Part shown: one piece after another, positions 6,829 to 15,641 of the stretch
Position numbering within the stretch: position 1 is the first letter of the stretch
How the letters are laid out: each line of letters opens with the position of its first letter
NCBI GenBank assembly: GCA_900541675.1
Contig: UQKU01000011.1
Span: forward strand, 1 to 52,856
Direction: 5' to 3'
DNA from: an uncultured Collinsella sp.
GTDB lineage: Bacteria; Actinomycetota; Coriobacteriia; Coriobacteriales; Coriobacteriaceae
Length of the DNA stretch: 52,856 bases
Program-made: the position numbers and the translations under genes
The notes under the pieces: generated by a model
Seen by the model: only the letters and a program-made list of their open reading frames with translations
Databases searched by the model: none
Told to the model about the DNA's origin: nothing

Positions 6829-9800
6829 TATTCGGAGCGTAGGGCTTCCACAGGGTCTTTCTTGGATGCGCTGCGAGCCGGCAGCAGGCCGGCAACGACC
6901 GTCAGCAGCACCGAAATTACAATGAGCATCAGCGCGTCTTGAACGGGCAGGCTCATCAGGTTGGGCACCTGCTTGGCCGCAAGCGCCCAGGCATTAACCG
7001 GAAAGCTCACGGCCACCACGACGACAATGGCAAAGACGCCGGCAATGAGGCCTTCGATAAAGGTCTCAGCGTTGAACACGTTTGCCACGTTGCGCTTTGA
7101 CGCGCCGATCGCGCGCAGGATGCCAATCTCCTTTTTGCGCTCCAGCACGCTGATGTAGGTGATGATGCCGATCATGATGGAGCTCACCACCAAACTGATA
7201 CTCACGAATGCGATGAGCACCAAGCTGATAGTATTCACGATGTCGGTCACCGAACCCATGATGATGCCCATGTAGTCGGTATACGAGATTGCCTGCTCAT
7301 CGTGACCAGCGGCTTTGACCTGCTTGTTGTACGCATCGATATAATCGAGCACGCGCTCCTTGGCCTCAAAGTCGCGCGGGAAAATCTTGACCGAAATGGG
7401 GTCCGCCTCGTCCGCATAGCCCAACGTGGTCAGATTGTTGTCGTAGGTGAGCTTCGACGCCTTGGCATAGCTCATCATGAGCGAACTCAGGTCCTCAGCG
7501 TCCATGTTAAAGTGGATAGCGCGAGCAAAGGCGTTTGCATCCACGCGCATGGCGCTCGCCAAGTTGGCAAAACTCGAAGACATCTGCGTCGCCATTTGGT
7601 CCATGAGCCCTGCCGCACCCGCCTTGAGCTGGGTTGATACCGTCGTCGCAATCTGCTCGCTGACCGCCTTCATCACCTGATCCATAGACTGCTGCAAATA
7701 CGGAGCCAGCTGCTTTTGCACATAGTCGCCCATCACCTGCTGCAGACGCTCGGCCAGGGCATCGCCGCCGAGTGCCCTGAGCTGAGCCAGGTATTGCTGG
7801 GCGTCGGCATCATGCTCAAGATACGTCGAGAATGCGGCAGCAAGCTTTGACGCGTCCTTAAGGTCTTCGGGCGACAGCGCCTTAAACTGATCGGACTGCA
7901 TAAAGCCCTCAAACAGCTGATTGGCAAGCGTTCCCACCTGCTGCATTTGCTCGGGCGTGAGCTCCAGACCGTCAAAGATGCCCGAGAAATCCGGAGCCGG
8001 CGCCTTGGCCATGATGTCACTAAAGTCGATGTCTCGCCCAACACCCGAAAGGTCAATATCCAGCCCGGACAAATCAAGGCTAGAAAGGTCCATGCCGCCG
8101 GCCGCACCCGAGAGCGCAGATGCATCGAACGAGAACGCGCTCTTCAGCGCCGCCTCGTCCACACTGAACATGCTGCTCAGATCCACGCCTTGCTTGGCCT
8201 CGCTCTGCAGCTCGTCGAAGGTTTTGCCCGTAAAGACATCCGTCTCGGGGTGGGCAAGCTGCTCCTGCACAATCTGCGAATCGGCGGCGCGCTTCATAAG
8301 CTGGCAAGTCAGCGCATGCGTATAGGCAATGCCCGGAGTCAATGCGCTCGCGTTGGCCGTCTCGTTGGGTCGCACCACGCCCACAATGCGCACGTCAATA
8401 CCGTCGGCAACCTTGGCGGCCATAAAGTCGGCGTCGCCAGACATGTCGGTCCACATGCCGGTCTCTTCGTTTTTGCGATAGGCATCGGCCGGCGACAACA
8501 CCTTAAATGTCGTGGACAGCGCATCGTCGTAGGTAAAGTCGGTGCCGGTCTCGGGCGTCTCGACCTTGCCGTCGGCCGTCATGGCGCTGTTGACCAGGTC
8601 GTTGAGCTCATCGATATCCAGCGCGCCGATGCTATAGAGCGTATAATCGCCCACCGTGCCGCGGTCCGAAAGCACCATCACGGCTTCGTTGGCGGACGTG
8701 GGCCAATGGCCGGCAACGACATCGTATTGGCTGTCGAGCAGGCTCTGGTCGTCAATCATCTCGTTAAAGACCGAGGTCCCCATGGAATCCATGCTCACCG
8801 TTGCCGCCGAGCTTGCGCCTCCGCTCATGGCCTCGGTCATAGCGTTGGAAACAAGCCGAACGGGCCTCTCGTCGCCCTTGCTCAAACGATAGACAACCGG
8901 CGTCACGCCGTAGCCGTACTGGATAGCGTTGACCTCTTTGTCGATACCGTCACCGCCGCCGTCAAGCCATGCCTTAAAGCTCGTCATATCGTTAGATTTA
9001 ACGCTTGCGAACATATCCTTTACGGCCGTGACCACGGGAATCTTATCCGTTCCCTTAGCCTTGCCACCGGTAGCGTCATCGGACGAGGCCTCGCCCTTGG
9101 ATACCTCCTCATCGGTAGCCCCCTGTCCGCCCATCATGGACGACAGGTCGTAATCTTGTTTGGAAATCGTAAGCGGGTAGCTCGAGAGCGTGTCCTCCTC
9201 GACCTTTTTGATGTAGCCGTTTACGCCGTTGGAGAGCGCCAGGATCGCTGCGATACCAATAATGCCAATCGAACCTGCGAAGGCAGTCATGGCCGTACGG
9301 CCCTTCTTGGTCATGAGGTTTCGGGCAGAAAGCCCCAGCGCCGTCACAAAGCTCATCGAGGTTTTGCGCGTGGGCTTGGCCTCGCGACGCGCGGCCTCGG
9401 TAGCATCAAAGGGATCTGAATCGTCGGTGACCTTGCCGTCCGCCAGGCTGACGATGCGCGTGGCGTACTGGTACGCCAGCTCGGGATTGTGCGTGACCAT
9501 GATGACCAGACGATCGCGCGCAACGTCCTTGAGCAAATCCATAACCTGCACGGATGTCGTTGAGTCCAAGGCGCCGGTCGGCTCGTCAGCCAGCACGATT
9601 TCGGGGTCGTTGATCAAGGCGCGGGCAATGGCCACGCGCTGCATCTGCCCGCCCGAAAGCTGGTTCGGGCGTTTGTCAACGTGCTCGCCCAGACCAACCG
9701 CCTCGAGCGCCTTACGCGCACGCTGGCGGCGCTCGGCATGTCCCACGCCCGTGAGTGTAAGCGCCAATTCCACGTTTTCCAAAATGCTCTGATGCGGAAT

Positions 9801-10082
9801 GAGGTTGTAGCTCTGAAACACAAAGCCAATGCGATTGTTTCTGTAGGCATCCCAATCGCGGTCGCTGAAGTCCTTGGTCGAGATGCCATCGATCAGCAGG
9901 TCGCCGGAATCGAAATGGTCGAGTCCACCAATGACGTTGAGCATCGTAGTTTTACCCGAGCCCGAAGGACCCAGGATGGCTACAAACTCGTTATCGCGAA
10001 AAGACAGGCTTACGCTGTCGAGCGCTACCTGCGTAAACGACTGCGTAACGTACCTTTTGCAAATAACTCTGAGATCCAGCAT
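6828..10082 (-). CDS. ABC transporter ATPase fused to FtsX/MacB-type permease
   Basis: A 1084-aa fusion. The N-terminal ATPase has Walker A GPSGSGKTT (residues 38-46), signature LSGGQMQRVAIARAL (about 145) and Walker B IVLADEPTGALDS. A permease follows, with one helix near residue 290, a very large extracytoplasmic segment of about 650 residues containing Leu-Ser-Asp-rich stretches (DLSSLDLSGLDIDLSG), and three C-terminal helices with the FtsX-type ERKKEIGILRAIGASKR loop. MacB-like transporters move substrates or signals across or from the outer face of the membrane. ATG 10082 is used because GGGGGAGAGG precedes it and the ATPase fold starts there; the frame is open 201 bases further upstream. 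It is last in the reverse redox cluster. Confidence 0.85.
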   Translation of the reverse strand: MLDLRVICKRYVTQSFTQVALDSVSLSFRDNEFVAILGPSGSGKTTMLNVIGGLDHFDSGDLLIDGISTKDFSDRDWDAYRNNRIGFVFQSYNLIPHQSILENVELALTLTGVGHAERRQRARKALEAVGLGEHVDKRPNQLSGGQMQRVAIARALINDPEIVLADEPTGALDSTTSVQVMDLLKDVARDRLVIMVTHNPELAYQYATRIVSLADGKVTDDSDPFDATEAARREAKPTRKTSMSFVTALGLSARNLMTKKGRTAMTAFAGSIGIIGIAAILALSNGVNGYIKKVEEDTLSSYPLTISKQDYDLSSMMGGQGATDEEVSKGEASSDDATGGKAKGTDKIPVVTAVKDMFASVKSNDMTSFKAWLDGGGDGIDKEVNAIQYGYGVTPVVYRLSKGDERPVRLVSNAMTEAMSGGASSAATVSMDSMGTSVFNEMIDDQSLLDSQYDVVAGHWPTSANEAVMVLSDRGTVGDYTLYSIGALDIDELNDLVNSAMTADGKVETPETGTDFTYDDALSTTFKVLSPADAYRKNEETGMWTDMSGDADFMAAKVADGIDVRIVGVVRPNETANASALTPGIAYTHALTCQLMKRAADSQIVQEQLAHPETDVFTGKTFDELQSEAKQGVDLSSMFSVDEAALKSAFSFDASALSGAAGGMDLSSLDLSGLDIDLSGVGRDIDFSDIMAKAPAPDFSGIFDGLELTPEQMQQVGTLANQLFEGFMQSDQFKALSPEDLKDASKLAAAFSTYLEHDADAQQYLAQLRALGGDALAERLQQVMGDYVQKQLAPYLQQSMDQVMKAVSEQIATTVSTQLKAGAAGLMDQMATQMSSSFANLASAMRVDANAFARAIHFNMDAEDLSSLMMSYAKASKLTYDNNLTTLGYADEADPISVKIFPRDFEAKERVLDYIDAYNKQVKAAGHDEQAISYTDYMGIIMGSVTDIVNTISLVLIAFVSISLVVSSIMIGIITYISVLERKKEIGILRAIGASKRNVANVFNAETFIEGLIAGVFAIVVVVAVSFPVNAWALAAKQVPNLMSLPVQDALMLIVISVLLTVVAGLLPARSASKKDPVEALRSE

Positions 10083-10193
10083 GGACGGCAACCTCTCCCC
10101 CGCCGTTCGCATCCAACGCGTTTGACCTACTCTATCAGCTTTTTTGCCGGTACCAGCAAGGAATGTAACGAACAAAAATGTAACGAACAAAAA

Positions 10194-10273
10194 ACGGGAC
10201 GGCACGCCGCATGGCGCACCATCCCGCACATAACATCGAAGGTGTGACAAAGGGACTGCCCCTTTGTCACACC
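10194..10273. repeat. 80-bp double-hairpin repeat, copy A
   Basis: Two successive inverted repeats: GGGACGGCACGCC... closing with ...CACCATCCC, then a TGTGACAAAGGG-type hairpin at 10241-10273. An 80-bp copy is at 14251-14330. It lies between the TlpA-like gene and the ABC gene and could attenuate transcription between them. Confidence 0.8.
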
Positions 10274-10289
10274 TTTGTCGCATTCGAAC

Positions 10290-11252
10290 CTACTGTTCGC
10301 TCTTCGCGAGTGCCTGATCGATCAGTTTGTTGAGCGCCTCGCGCTGCTCAGCAGAGTTGATACCGCCCATGATCGGCTCTCCCACGATGTTGCCGTTCTG
10401 GTCGATCACATAGGTGGTCGGGAACGAGTACAGGTTGGAGGTGAACTTTCCGGCCTCGCTGTCCGACTTAAACCAGATGTTTTTATACGTCACGCCCTTC
10501 TTGGAAAGCACGTCCTTGGCATCGGCCACCTCGTCTTTTTTGCCGTCGAGCGTAAAGGAATTAACGCCCACGACCTGGCCGCCCTTCTCGGCAAGCTCCT
10601 TGTTGAGCTTCTCCAGATCGCCCAGCTCTCCCACGCACGGCTTGCAGGTGGTAAACCAGAAGTTCATGACGGTGACCTTGTTCTTGGAGAACAGCTCGTC
10701 GCTGTTTACATCGTTGCCGTCCAAGTCCTTGCCCTTAAAGCTGGGGAACTTCGTCTCCCCGCTCTCGCCGTTGGTCATGCCTGCGGTCGAGGCATCAACA
10801 CTCTCCCCCTCGCCGGGCGTGCTGCCGCATCCGTGGAACTCCTTCTCCAGCGCCATGAGCTTGTCCTCGATCTCCTTGACCTGCTGCGCGCCGGCCTTAA
10901 GCGTCTTAAGCTCGTCAGCCGCAAACTGATCCTTGGCGCCCTCGATGGTATCGAGCAAGAAGTCGCCGTAGTTCTTGCCGTCCTCAATCATGGGAGTGTC
11001 TTTGTTGGCCGCAAGGAACACCTTTTCCCATAGGGCGTTATCGCTCGCAAAGATCTCGTTTTCCTTTTGCAGCAGCTGCTGGTACAGCTTGGCCGCCTCC
11101 TCGGCGCTCGACGGCTTTTGTGCCACAAGCTCGGCAATCTGCGCATCGCCGCTCGTGGCATCCTTCGCGTCGCCCTTGGGGGCAGAGCACGCCGCGAGAG
11201 TCAGCGCCAGCACGGGCAGCATCAACAAGGCCGCAATTTTTGACAGTTTCAT
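10290..11252 (-). CDS. TlpA/ResA-like thioredoxin-fold lipoprotein
   Basis: A 320-aa exported protein. Residues 1-23 form a lipoprotein signal ending in the lipobox LAAC (lipidated Cys22). A Lys/Glu-rich helical region of about 110 residues precedes a C-terminal TlpA/AhpC-TSA domain. The redox motif is WFTTCKPC (about residue 205), followed by cis-Pro loop SFPTTYVIDQNG and GEPIMG. It likely passes electrons to extracytoplasmic disulfides. GGAGG lies 4 bases before the ATG. The 4Fe-4S membrane protein immediately upstream could supply its electrons; that link is inference from context. Confidence 0.87.
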   Translation of the reverse strand: MKLSKIAALLMLPVLALTLAACSAPKGDAKDATSGDAQIAELVAQKPSSAEEAAKLYQQLLQKENEIFASDNALWEKVFLAANKDTPMIEDGKNYGDFLLDTIEGAKDQFAADELKTLKAGAQQVKEIEDKLMALEKEFHGCGSTPGEGESVDASTAGMTNGESGETKFPSFKGKDLDGNDVNSDELFSKNKVTVMNFWFTTCKPCVGELGDLEKLNKELAEKGGQVVGVNSFTLDGKKDEVADAKDVLSKKGVTYKNIWFKSDSEAGKFTSNLYSFPTTYVIDQNGNIVGEPIMGGINSAEQREALNKLIDQALAKSEQ

Positions 11253-11287
11253 GGTTCCTCCGTTTATATCGAAACTTATATAGGTAC

Positions 11288-12199
11288 CTATTTGTTTTCG
11301 CAGGCCTGCGTGGGCTGCGTGGGCTTGTCGCCCGTCACACCCAGCCCGTAGCGAAAGCTAATAGCATCGACGGGGCACGCGCCCACGCATTTGCCGCAAC
11401 GAATGCACTCGGCATGGTCGGGCGTACGCGTAACGTCCACGTCCATTTGACACACCTTGGCGCACTTGCCGCACGAGACGCATTTGCACTGGTCAACCTG
11501 GATCCCCAGCAAAGACACCTTGTTCATGAGTGCATAAAATGCGCCGAGGGGGCAAATCCATTTGCAGAAGGGGCGGTAGAACAGCACGCTCAGCACCGTA
11601 ACCGCAATGAGGATCGCGAGCTTCCAGGTAAAGAGCTTTCCCAGCGCGGAGCGGATTCCCACGTTCATGATGGACAGCGGAATCGCGCCCTCGAGCACAC
11701 CCTGCGGGCAGATGTACTTGCAAAAGAACGGGTCGCCCATACCCACATCGTTAACCACCAAGACGGGCAGCAGCACCACGGCAAACAGTAGCACGGCATA
11801 CTTGATGTACGTGAGCGGCTTGAGCTTTTTCGTGGAGAGCTTTTTGCTGGGAATCTTATGCAGAAGCTCTTGCAGCCATCCAAACGGACACAAAAAGCCG
11901 CATACAAAACGTCCCAGCAGCACGCCGATCAGAATGAGCGTTCCGGTGACGTAATACGAAAAGCTAAACTTAGACGAGCCCACCACCGACTGAAACGACC
12001 CGATGGGGCACGCACCCGAGGCCGCCGGACACGAGTAGCAGTTGAGACCCGGCACGCAGACGGCTTTGCCCGCTCCCTGGTAGATGCCGCCCTTGGCAAA
12101 GTTAGGCAGGTGAATATTGGTCGCAAGCGTCGCCGCCGCCTGAATCAATCCACGAAATCGCGCTAAAAGATGCGATGCAGTGTTTTTTCTTTTATCCAA
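11288..12199 (-). CDS. membrane 4Fe-4S ferredoxin-type protein (NapH/CcoG-like)
   Basis: A polytopic protein of 303 aa. After CVPGLNCYSCPAASGACPIG come about four membrane helices, with FLCPFGW, CKYICPQG and CKWICPLGAF cysteine motifs between them. Two classical ferredoxin motifs close the protein (CVSCGKCAKVC and CIRCGKCVGACPVDAI). It probably shuttles electrons across or along the membrane to the TlpA-like partner. The start is taken as TTG 12199, which overlaps the stop of the upstream CXXC peptide gene, a coupling arrangement. The frame continues further upstream to 12277 only as overlap with that peptide gene. Confidence 0.85.
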   Translation of the reverse strand: MDKRKNTASHLLARFRGLIQAAATLATNIHLPNFAKGGIYQGAGKAVCVPGLNCYSCPAASGACPIGSFQSVVGSSKFSFSYYVTGTLILIGVLLGRFVCGFLCPFGWLQELLHKIPSKKLSTKKLKPLTYIKYAVLLFAVVLLPVLVVNDVGMGDPFFCKYICPQGVLEGAIPLSIMNVGIRSALGKLFTWKLAILIAVTVLSVLFYRPFCKWICPLGAFYALMNKVSLLGIQVDQCKCVSCGKCAKVCQMDVDVTRTPDHAECIRCGKCVGACPVDAISFRYGLGVTGDKPTQPTQACENK

Positions 12200-12338
12200 T
12201 TCCGATACACTCCAAGCACAGCCTGATTGCCTTTGCCAGCACGGCATCTGCCTCGCCGCGCATAATTCCAAAGCCAACCATGGCTATCCCAACGATCAGC
12301 AAAGCCACCTGCGCCACAGGCTTAATCGCTTTGAACAA
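12192..12338 (-). CDS. CD1871A-type CXXC membrane peptide
   Basis: A 48-aa peptide. TTG 12338 is preceded by AAAGGAG at 8 bases. It has one hydrophobic helix (VALLIVGIAMVGFGIM), then RGEADAVLAKAIRLCLECIGIG split as RGEA...KAIRLCLECIGIG, the hallmark C-terminal CxxC of the CD1871A family. Members are typically encoded beside 4Fe-4S membrane proteins and thioredoxin-like lipoproteins, as here. The stop codon TAA overlaps the TTG start of the downstream ferredoxin gene. Function is not established; a redox relay or structural subunit is likely. Confidence 0.85.
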   Translation of the reverse strand: MFKAIKPVAQVALLIVGIAMVGFGIMRGEADAVLAKAIRLCLECIGIG

Positions 12339-12427
12339 TCTGACCACTCCTTTCGTTTCGCGACCCATTGGACCATACCGACTATAAAATCCGTGTTAAG
12401 CGTGAATGACTATGCAAGGAGAACGTT

Positions 12428-13102
12428 ATGCGCATCTTGGTCGTCGAGGACGAGCGGGCGCTGTGCGATGCGATCGCACGCAGCCTGCGCAACTTGGCCT
12501 ATAGCGTCGACTGCTGCTACGACGGGCAGCAAGCCCTCGATCTGCTCGATGTCGAGACATTTGATCTTGTCGTGCTCGACCTCAATCTCCCCCATGTCGA
12601 CGGCATGACCGTGCTCAGGCAACTCAGAACAACTGATTGCGAGACCAAGGTGCTCGTGCTCTCGGCACGTGGCGAGGTCTCCGACAAGGTAGCGGGGCTC
12701 GATGCGGGCGCCAACGACTACCTCACCAAGCCGTTCCATCTTGACGAGCTGGCGGCACGCATACGCAGTCTCACGCTCAGGCGCTTTACGCAAAGCGACG
12801 TTGTCCTGACCTGCGGACCGCTGAACTTTGACACTAAAGCACGCGCCGCCTCCGTAGGCGACGAGGTTCTATCCCTCACGCGCAAGGAGACCGGCATCTT
12901 GGAATACCTGATGCTTAACCAGGGGCGGCCGGTGAGCCAGGAAGAGCTTATCGAGCATGTATGGGACAGCAGCGTCAACAGCTTTAGCAACGCGACCCGC
13001 GTGCACATCTCGTCGCTGCGCAAAAAGCTGCGCGGTGCGTTGGGGCACGACCCCATCCGCAACCGAATCGGCGAAGGCTACGTTATGGAGGACGGCAAAT
13101 GA
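12428..13102 (+). CDS. OmpR/PhoB-family response regulator
   Basis: A 224-aa two-component regulator. The receiver domain (residues 1-115) has the acidic pair ED at 7-8, the phospho-acceptor Asp51 (LVVLDLNLP), LSA at the switch position and the conserved Lys in DYLTKPF. The C-terminal winged helix (about 125-222) has SLTRKETGILEYL and ATRVHISSLRKKL. The start follows AAGGAG. It overlaps the kinase gene by four bases (ATGA). Divergent placement beside the redox/ABC cluster suggests it regulates that cluster. Confidence 0.93.
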   Translation: MRILVVEDERALCDAIARSLRNLAYSVDCCYDGQQALDLLDVETFDLVVLDLNLPHVDGMTVLRQLRTTDCETKVLVLSARGEVSDKVAGLDAGANDYLTKPFHLDELAARIRSLTLRRFTQSDVVLTCGPLNFDTKARAASVGDEVLSLTRKETGILEYLMLNQGRPVSQEELIEHVWDSSVNSFSNATRVHISSLRKKLRGALGHDPIRNRIGEGYVMEDGK

Positions 13103-14247
13103 AGCGGCTGTCGCTGCAGTGGCGCATCACGTTGATGACAGCACTGCTGATATGTTCGACCTGCGTACTTATGAATTGCCTGGTTGGCTACTCCGGCATG
13201 CGCTACATGGACTCGATTGGTGCAGAAGCGTCGGCGCACAGCAAGGTGGAGGCGGCCTCGCCCAGCTCATTTGACCCGACAAACAAAGAGCTCGACGACG
13301 CGCTGACCATCGTCGTGAACGACGCCCAAGAATCGTTTGGCGCGACGAGCTGGTGCATAACCGCGGCGGTGACGCTGCTCGGCGGCGTGCTGGCCTACTT
13401 TGTAAGCGGACATGCGCTGCGGCCGTTGCACTTCTTTGCGACGCAAGTCGAGAGCGTGCGGCCCGACAACCTCGCCGACACAAAAATCAGCGAGGACGTG
13501 CCCTCTGAACTCAGGCGCTGCAGCGCGTCGTTTAACGACATGATTGCCCGCCTTGACGAGGGATTTTCCGCACAAAGACAGTTTACGGGCAATGCGGCGC
13601 ACGAACTGCGCACGCCGCTTGCGCTCATGCAGGCCCAGGTTGAGCTGTTTTGCGCCGAGCACCCCGACGTCGACGCCGATACAGCGAGCCTGCTCGGGCT
13701 GCTGCAGGAGCAGACCGAGCGAATGACGCACATGACAAAGACCCTGCTCGAGATGAGCGAGCTGCGCAGTGTCCCTTGCAACGATGTGATTGACCTAGCG
13801 CCGATGATCGAAGAAGTACTCACGGACCTGGCGCCCCTTGCCGAGCAAAAAGACATCACGCTTACAAGTGAGGGCGACGCGCAAACGATCGGCAGCGATA
13901 CGCTAATCTATCGGCTGCTGTTCAACTTGGCCGAAAACGCCATACGTTACAGCGCGCCCAACTCGACCGTGCAAATCAACGCCTGCGCCGAAGGCGACCG
14001 CGTGCTGCTACGCGTGCGCGACCAGGGACCGGGCATTCCCGAGCAATACCAGACGAGCATCTTTCAGCCCTTCTTTCGCGTCGACAAATCGCGCAGCAGG
14101 GCATACGGCGGCGTGGGGCTGGGGCTTGCGCTGGTCTGGGAGATCGCCGCGCTCCACGGCGGCTCCATCGAGGTCGAAAAGAGCTCGGAGCGCGGAACGA
14201 CCATGCTCGTGACTCTTCCCACTCGCGCACTCGGCTCATTAAAATAA
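13099..14247 (+). CDS. sensor histidine kinase
   Basis: A 382-aa membrane kinase. Helices at about residues 11-35 and 85-103 flank a short external loop of about 50 residues. A HAMP-like stretch leads to the H-box with His168 (AAHELRTPLALMQ). N-box NLAENAIRYS, G1 DQGPGIP, F-box FQPFFRV and G2 GGVGLGLAL are intact. It overlaps the response regulator by ATGA and so is in the same operon. The external loop is too short to guess the ligand. Confidence 0.93.
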   Translation: MKRLSLQWRITLMTALLICSTCVLMNCLVGYSGMRYMDSIGAEASAHSKVEAASPSSFDPTNKELDDALTIVVNDAQESFGATSWCITAAVTLLGGVLAYFVSGHALRPLHFFATQVESVRPDNLADTKISEDVPSELRRCSASFNDMIARLDEGFSAQRQFTGNAAHELRTPLALMQAQVELFCAEHPDVDADTASLLGLLQEQTERMTHMTKTLLEMSELRSVPCNDVIDLAPMIEEVLTDLAPLAEQKDITLTSEGDAQTIGSDTLIYRLLFNLAENAIRYSAPNSTVQINACAEGDRVLLRVRDQGPGIPEQYQTSIFQPFFRVDKSRSRAYGGVGLGLALVWEIAALHGGSIEVEKSSERGTTMLVTLPTRALGSLK

Positions 14248-14250
14248 CGA

Positions 14251-14330
14251 ACGGGATGGCACGCCGCGTGGCGTACCATCCCGCACATAATATCGAGGAT
14301 GTGACAAAAGGACTGTCCCTTTGTCACATC
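14251..14330. repeat. 80-bp double-hairpin repeat, copy B
   Basis: It has the same length and order as the copy at 10194-10273: a GGGATGGcACGCC... inverted repeat, then a TGTGACAAAAGG-type hairpin at 14298-14330. It starts four bases after the kinase stop and lies between convergent genes, so it probably serves as a transcription end. Confidence 0.8.
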
Positions 14331-14363
14331 TGCTAGTTCTCGTCGCCTACCAGCTGAGTTAGC

Positions 14364-15344
14364 TTACTCCCACTCGACCGTGCCAACGGGCTTCGGCGTG
14401 AGGTCGTAGCAAACGCGGCAAATACCGGGGACCTCGGCGGTCACGCGAGCGGTAATGCGCTTGAGCAGCGCCCAGTCGAGCTCGGGCACCTCGGCGGTCA
14501 TGACGTCGACGGTGTTGATGCAGCGAATAATGCAGGGCCAGTCGTAGGCGCGCTTGCCCTCGCGCACACCGGTAGCGCGGAAATCGGGCACGACGGCAAA
14601 GTACTGCCAGATGGTCAGGCCGGCCTTGTCGATCTCTTCGCGCACGATGGCATCGGCCTCGCGCAGCGCCTCGAGACGGTCGCGGGTGATGGCGCCAAGG
14701 CAGCGGACGCCCAGGCCAGGACCGGGGAACGGCTGACGCTCAACCATGTTCTCGGGCAGGCCGAGCTCGCGGCCCACGACGCGCACCTCGTCCTTGTACA
14801 GCAGCTTAACGGGCTCGCAGAGCTCAAACTGCAGGTCCTCGGGCAGGCCGCCAACGTTATGGTGAGCCTTCACGCCGTCCTGCGACTCCAGAATGTCGGG
14901 GTAGATGGTGCCCTGGGCGAGGAAGCTGACCTCGTCGCCGACCCTGCGGGCCTCCTCCTCGAACACGCGGATAAACTCAGCGCCGATAATCTTACGCTTG
15001 GCTTCGGGCTCCTCGACGTCCACGAGCTTATCCAGGAAGCGATCGGTGGCGTCAACATAGATCAGGTTGGCGTCCATCTGGTTCTTGAAGACGTCGACGA
15101 CCTGCTCGCTCTCGCCCTTGCGCATAAGGCCGTGATTCACATGCACGCAGATAAGCTGCTTGCCGATAGCCTTGATGAGCAGGGCCGCGACAACGGAGCT
15201 GTCGACGCCGCCGGAAAGGGCCAGCAGGACCTTCTTGTCGCCGATCTGCTCGCGGATTGCAGCGACCTGCTCTTCGATGAACGCCTGGGCAAGTTCGGGA
15301 GTGGTGATACGCACCATATCGTCGGGACGCTTGTTGGGATCCAT
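14364..15344 (-). CDS. guaA: GMP synthase ATP-pyrophosphatase subunit (no glutaminase domain)
   Basis: A 326-aa protein holding only the synthetase half of GuaA. The PP-loop LALSGGVDSSVVAAL is at about residue 41, followed by CVHVNHGLMRKGE, FLAQGTIYPD, QPFPGPGLGVRCLG and the C-terminal dimerisation domain ending GTVEWE. It adenylates XMP and aminates it to GMP. Without the class I amidotransferase domain it must use ammonia or a separate glutaminase, as in two-subunit archaeal-type enzymes. No glutaminase gene lies nearby. The window also has a complete GuaA at 44620-46218. The start follows GAAGGAG. It ends in the same CTCCCACTCGA sequence as guaA. Confidence 0.88.
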   Translation of the reverse strand: MDPNKRPDDMVRITTPELAQAFIEEQVAAIREQIGDKKVLLALSGGVDSSVVAALLIKAIGKQLICVHVNHGLMRKGESEQVVDVFKNQMDANLIYVDATDRFLDKLVDVEEPEAKRKIIGAEFIRVFEEEARRVGDEVSFLAQGTIYPDILESQDGVKAHHNVGGLPEDLQFELCEPVKLLYKDEVRVVGRELGLPENMVERQPFPGPGLGVRCLGAITRDRLEALREADAIVREEIDKAGLTIWQYFAVVPDFRATGVREGKRAYDWPCIIRCINTVDVMTAEVPELDWALLKRITARVTAEVPGICRVCYDLTPKPVGTVEWE

Positions 15345-15641
15345 GCAGAGCTCCTTCTCGGTTCGATGGAAATGCGCCGCGTGTATGCAGACGCACCGTC
15401 ATATGACCTCATTATATGCAGAGCGGAGTTCGTTTCCCATCGCTGCGACAGAGCTTTTTGCAGGGGTGGCAATTTTTCCTAATGTCGAGGTCAGCTAGGC
15501 TTCGGTAGCCACCTTGGGAGCATCGCCAATGGGCTCTTCCTTTATACGTTCGGCATAATCGTAGACGATACCCACAAATTCCAGTCCCGAGCAACAGGAG
15601 TACAATTGCTGCTATTGTTGCCAGCTGTTGGGAGATGGAAG

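Noticed and set aside
7947..9419. 490-codon forward frame opposite the ABC permease
   Set aside because: Shadow of the large extracytoplasmic domain; His/Arg/Gly-rich composition typical of antisense reading.
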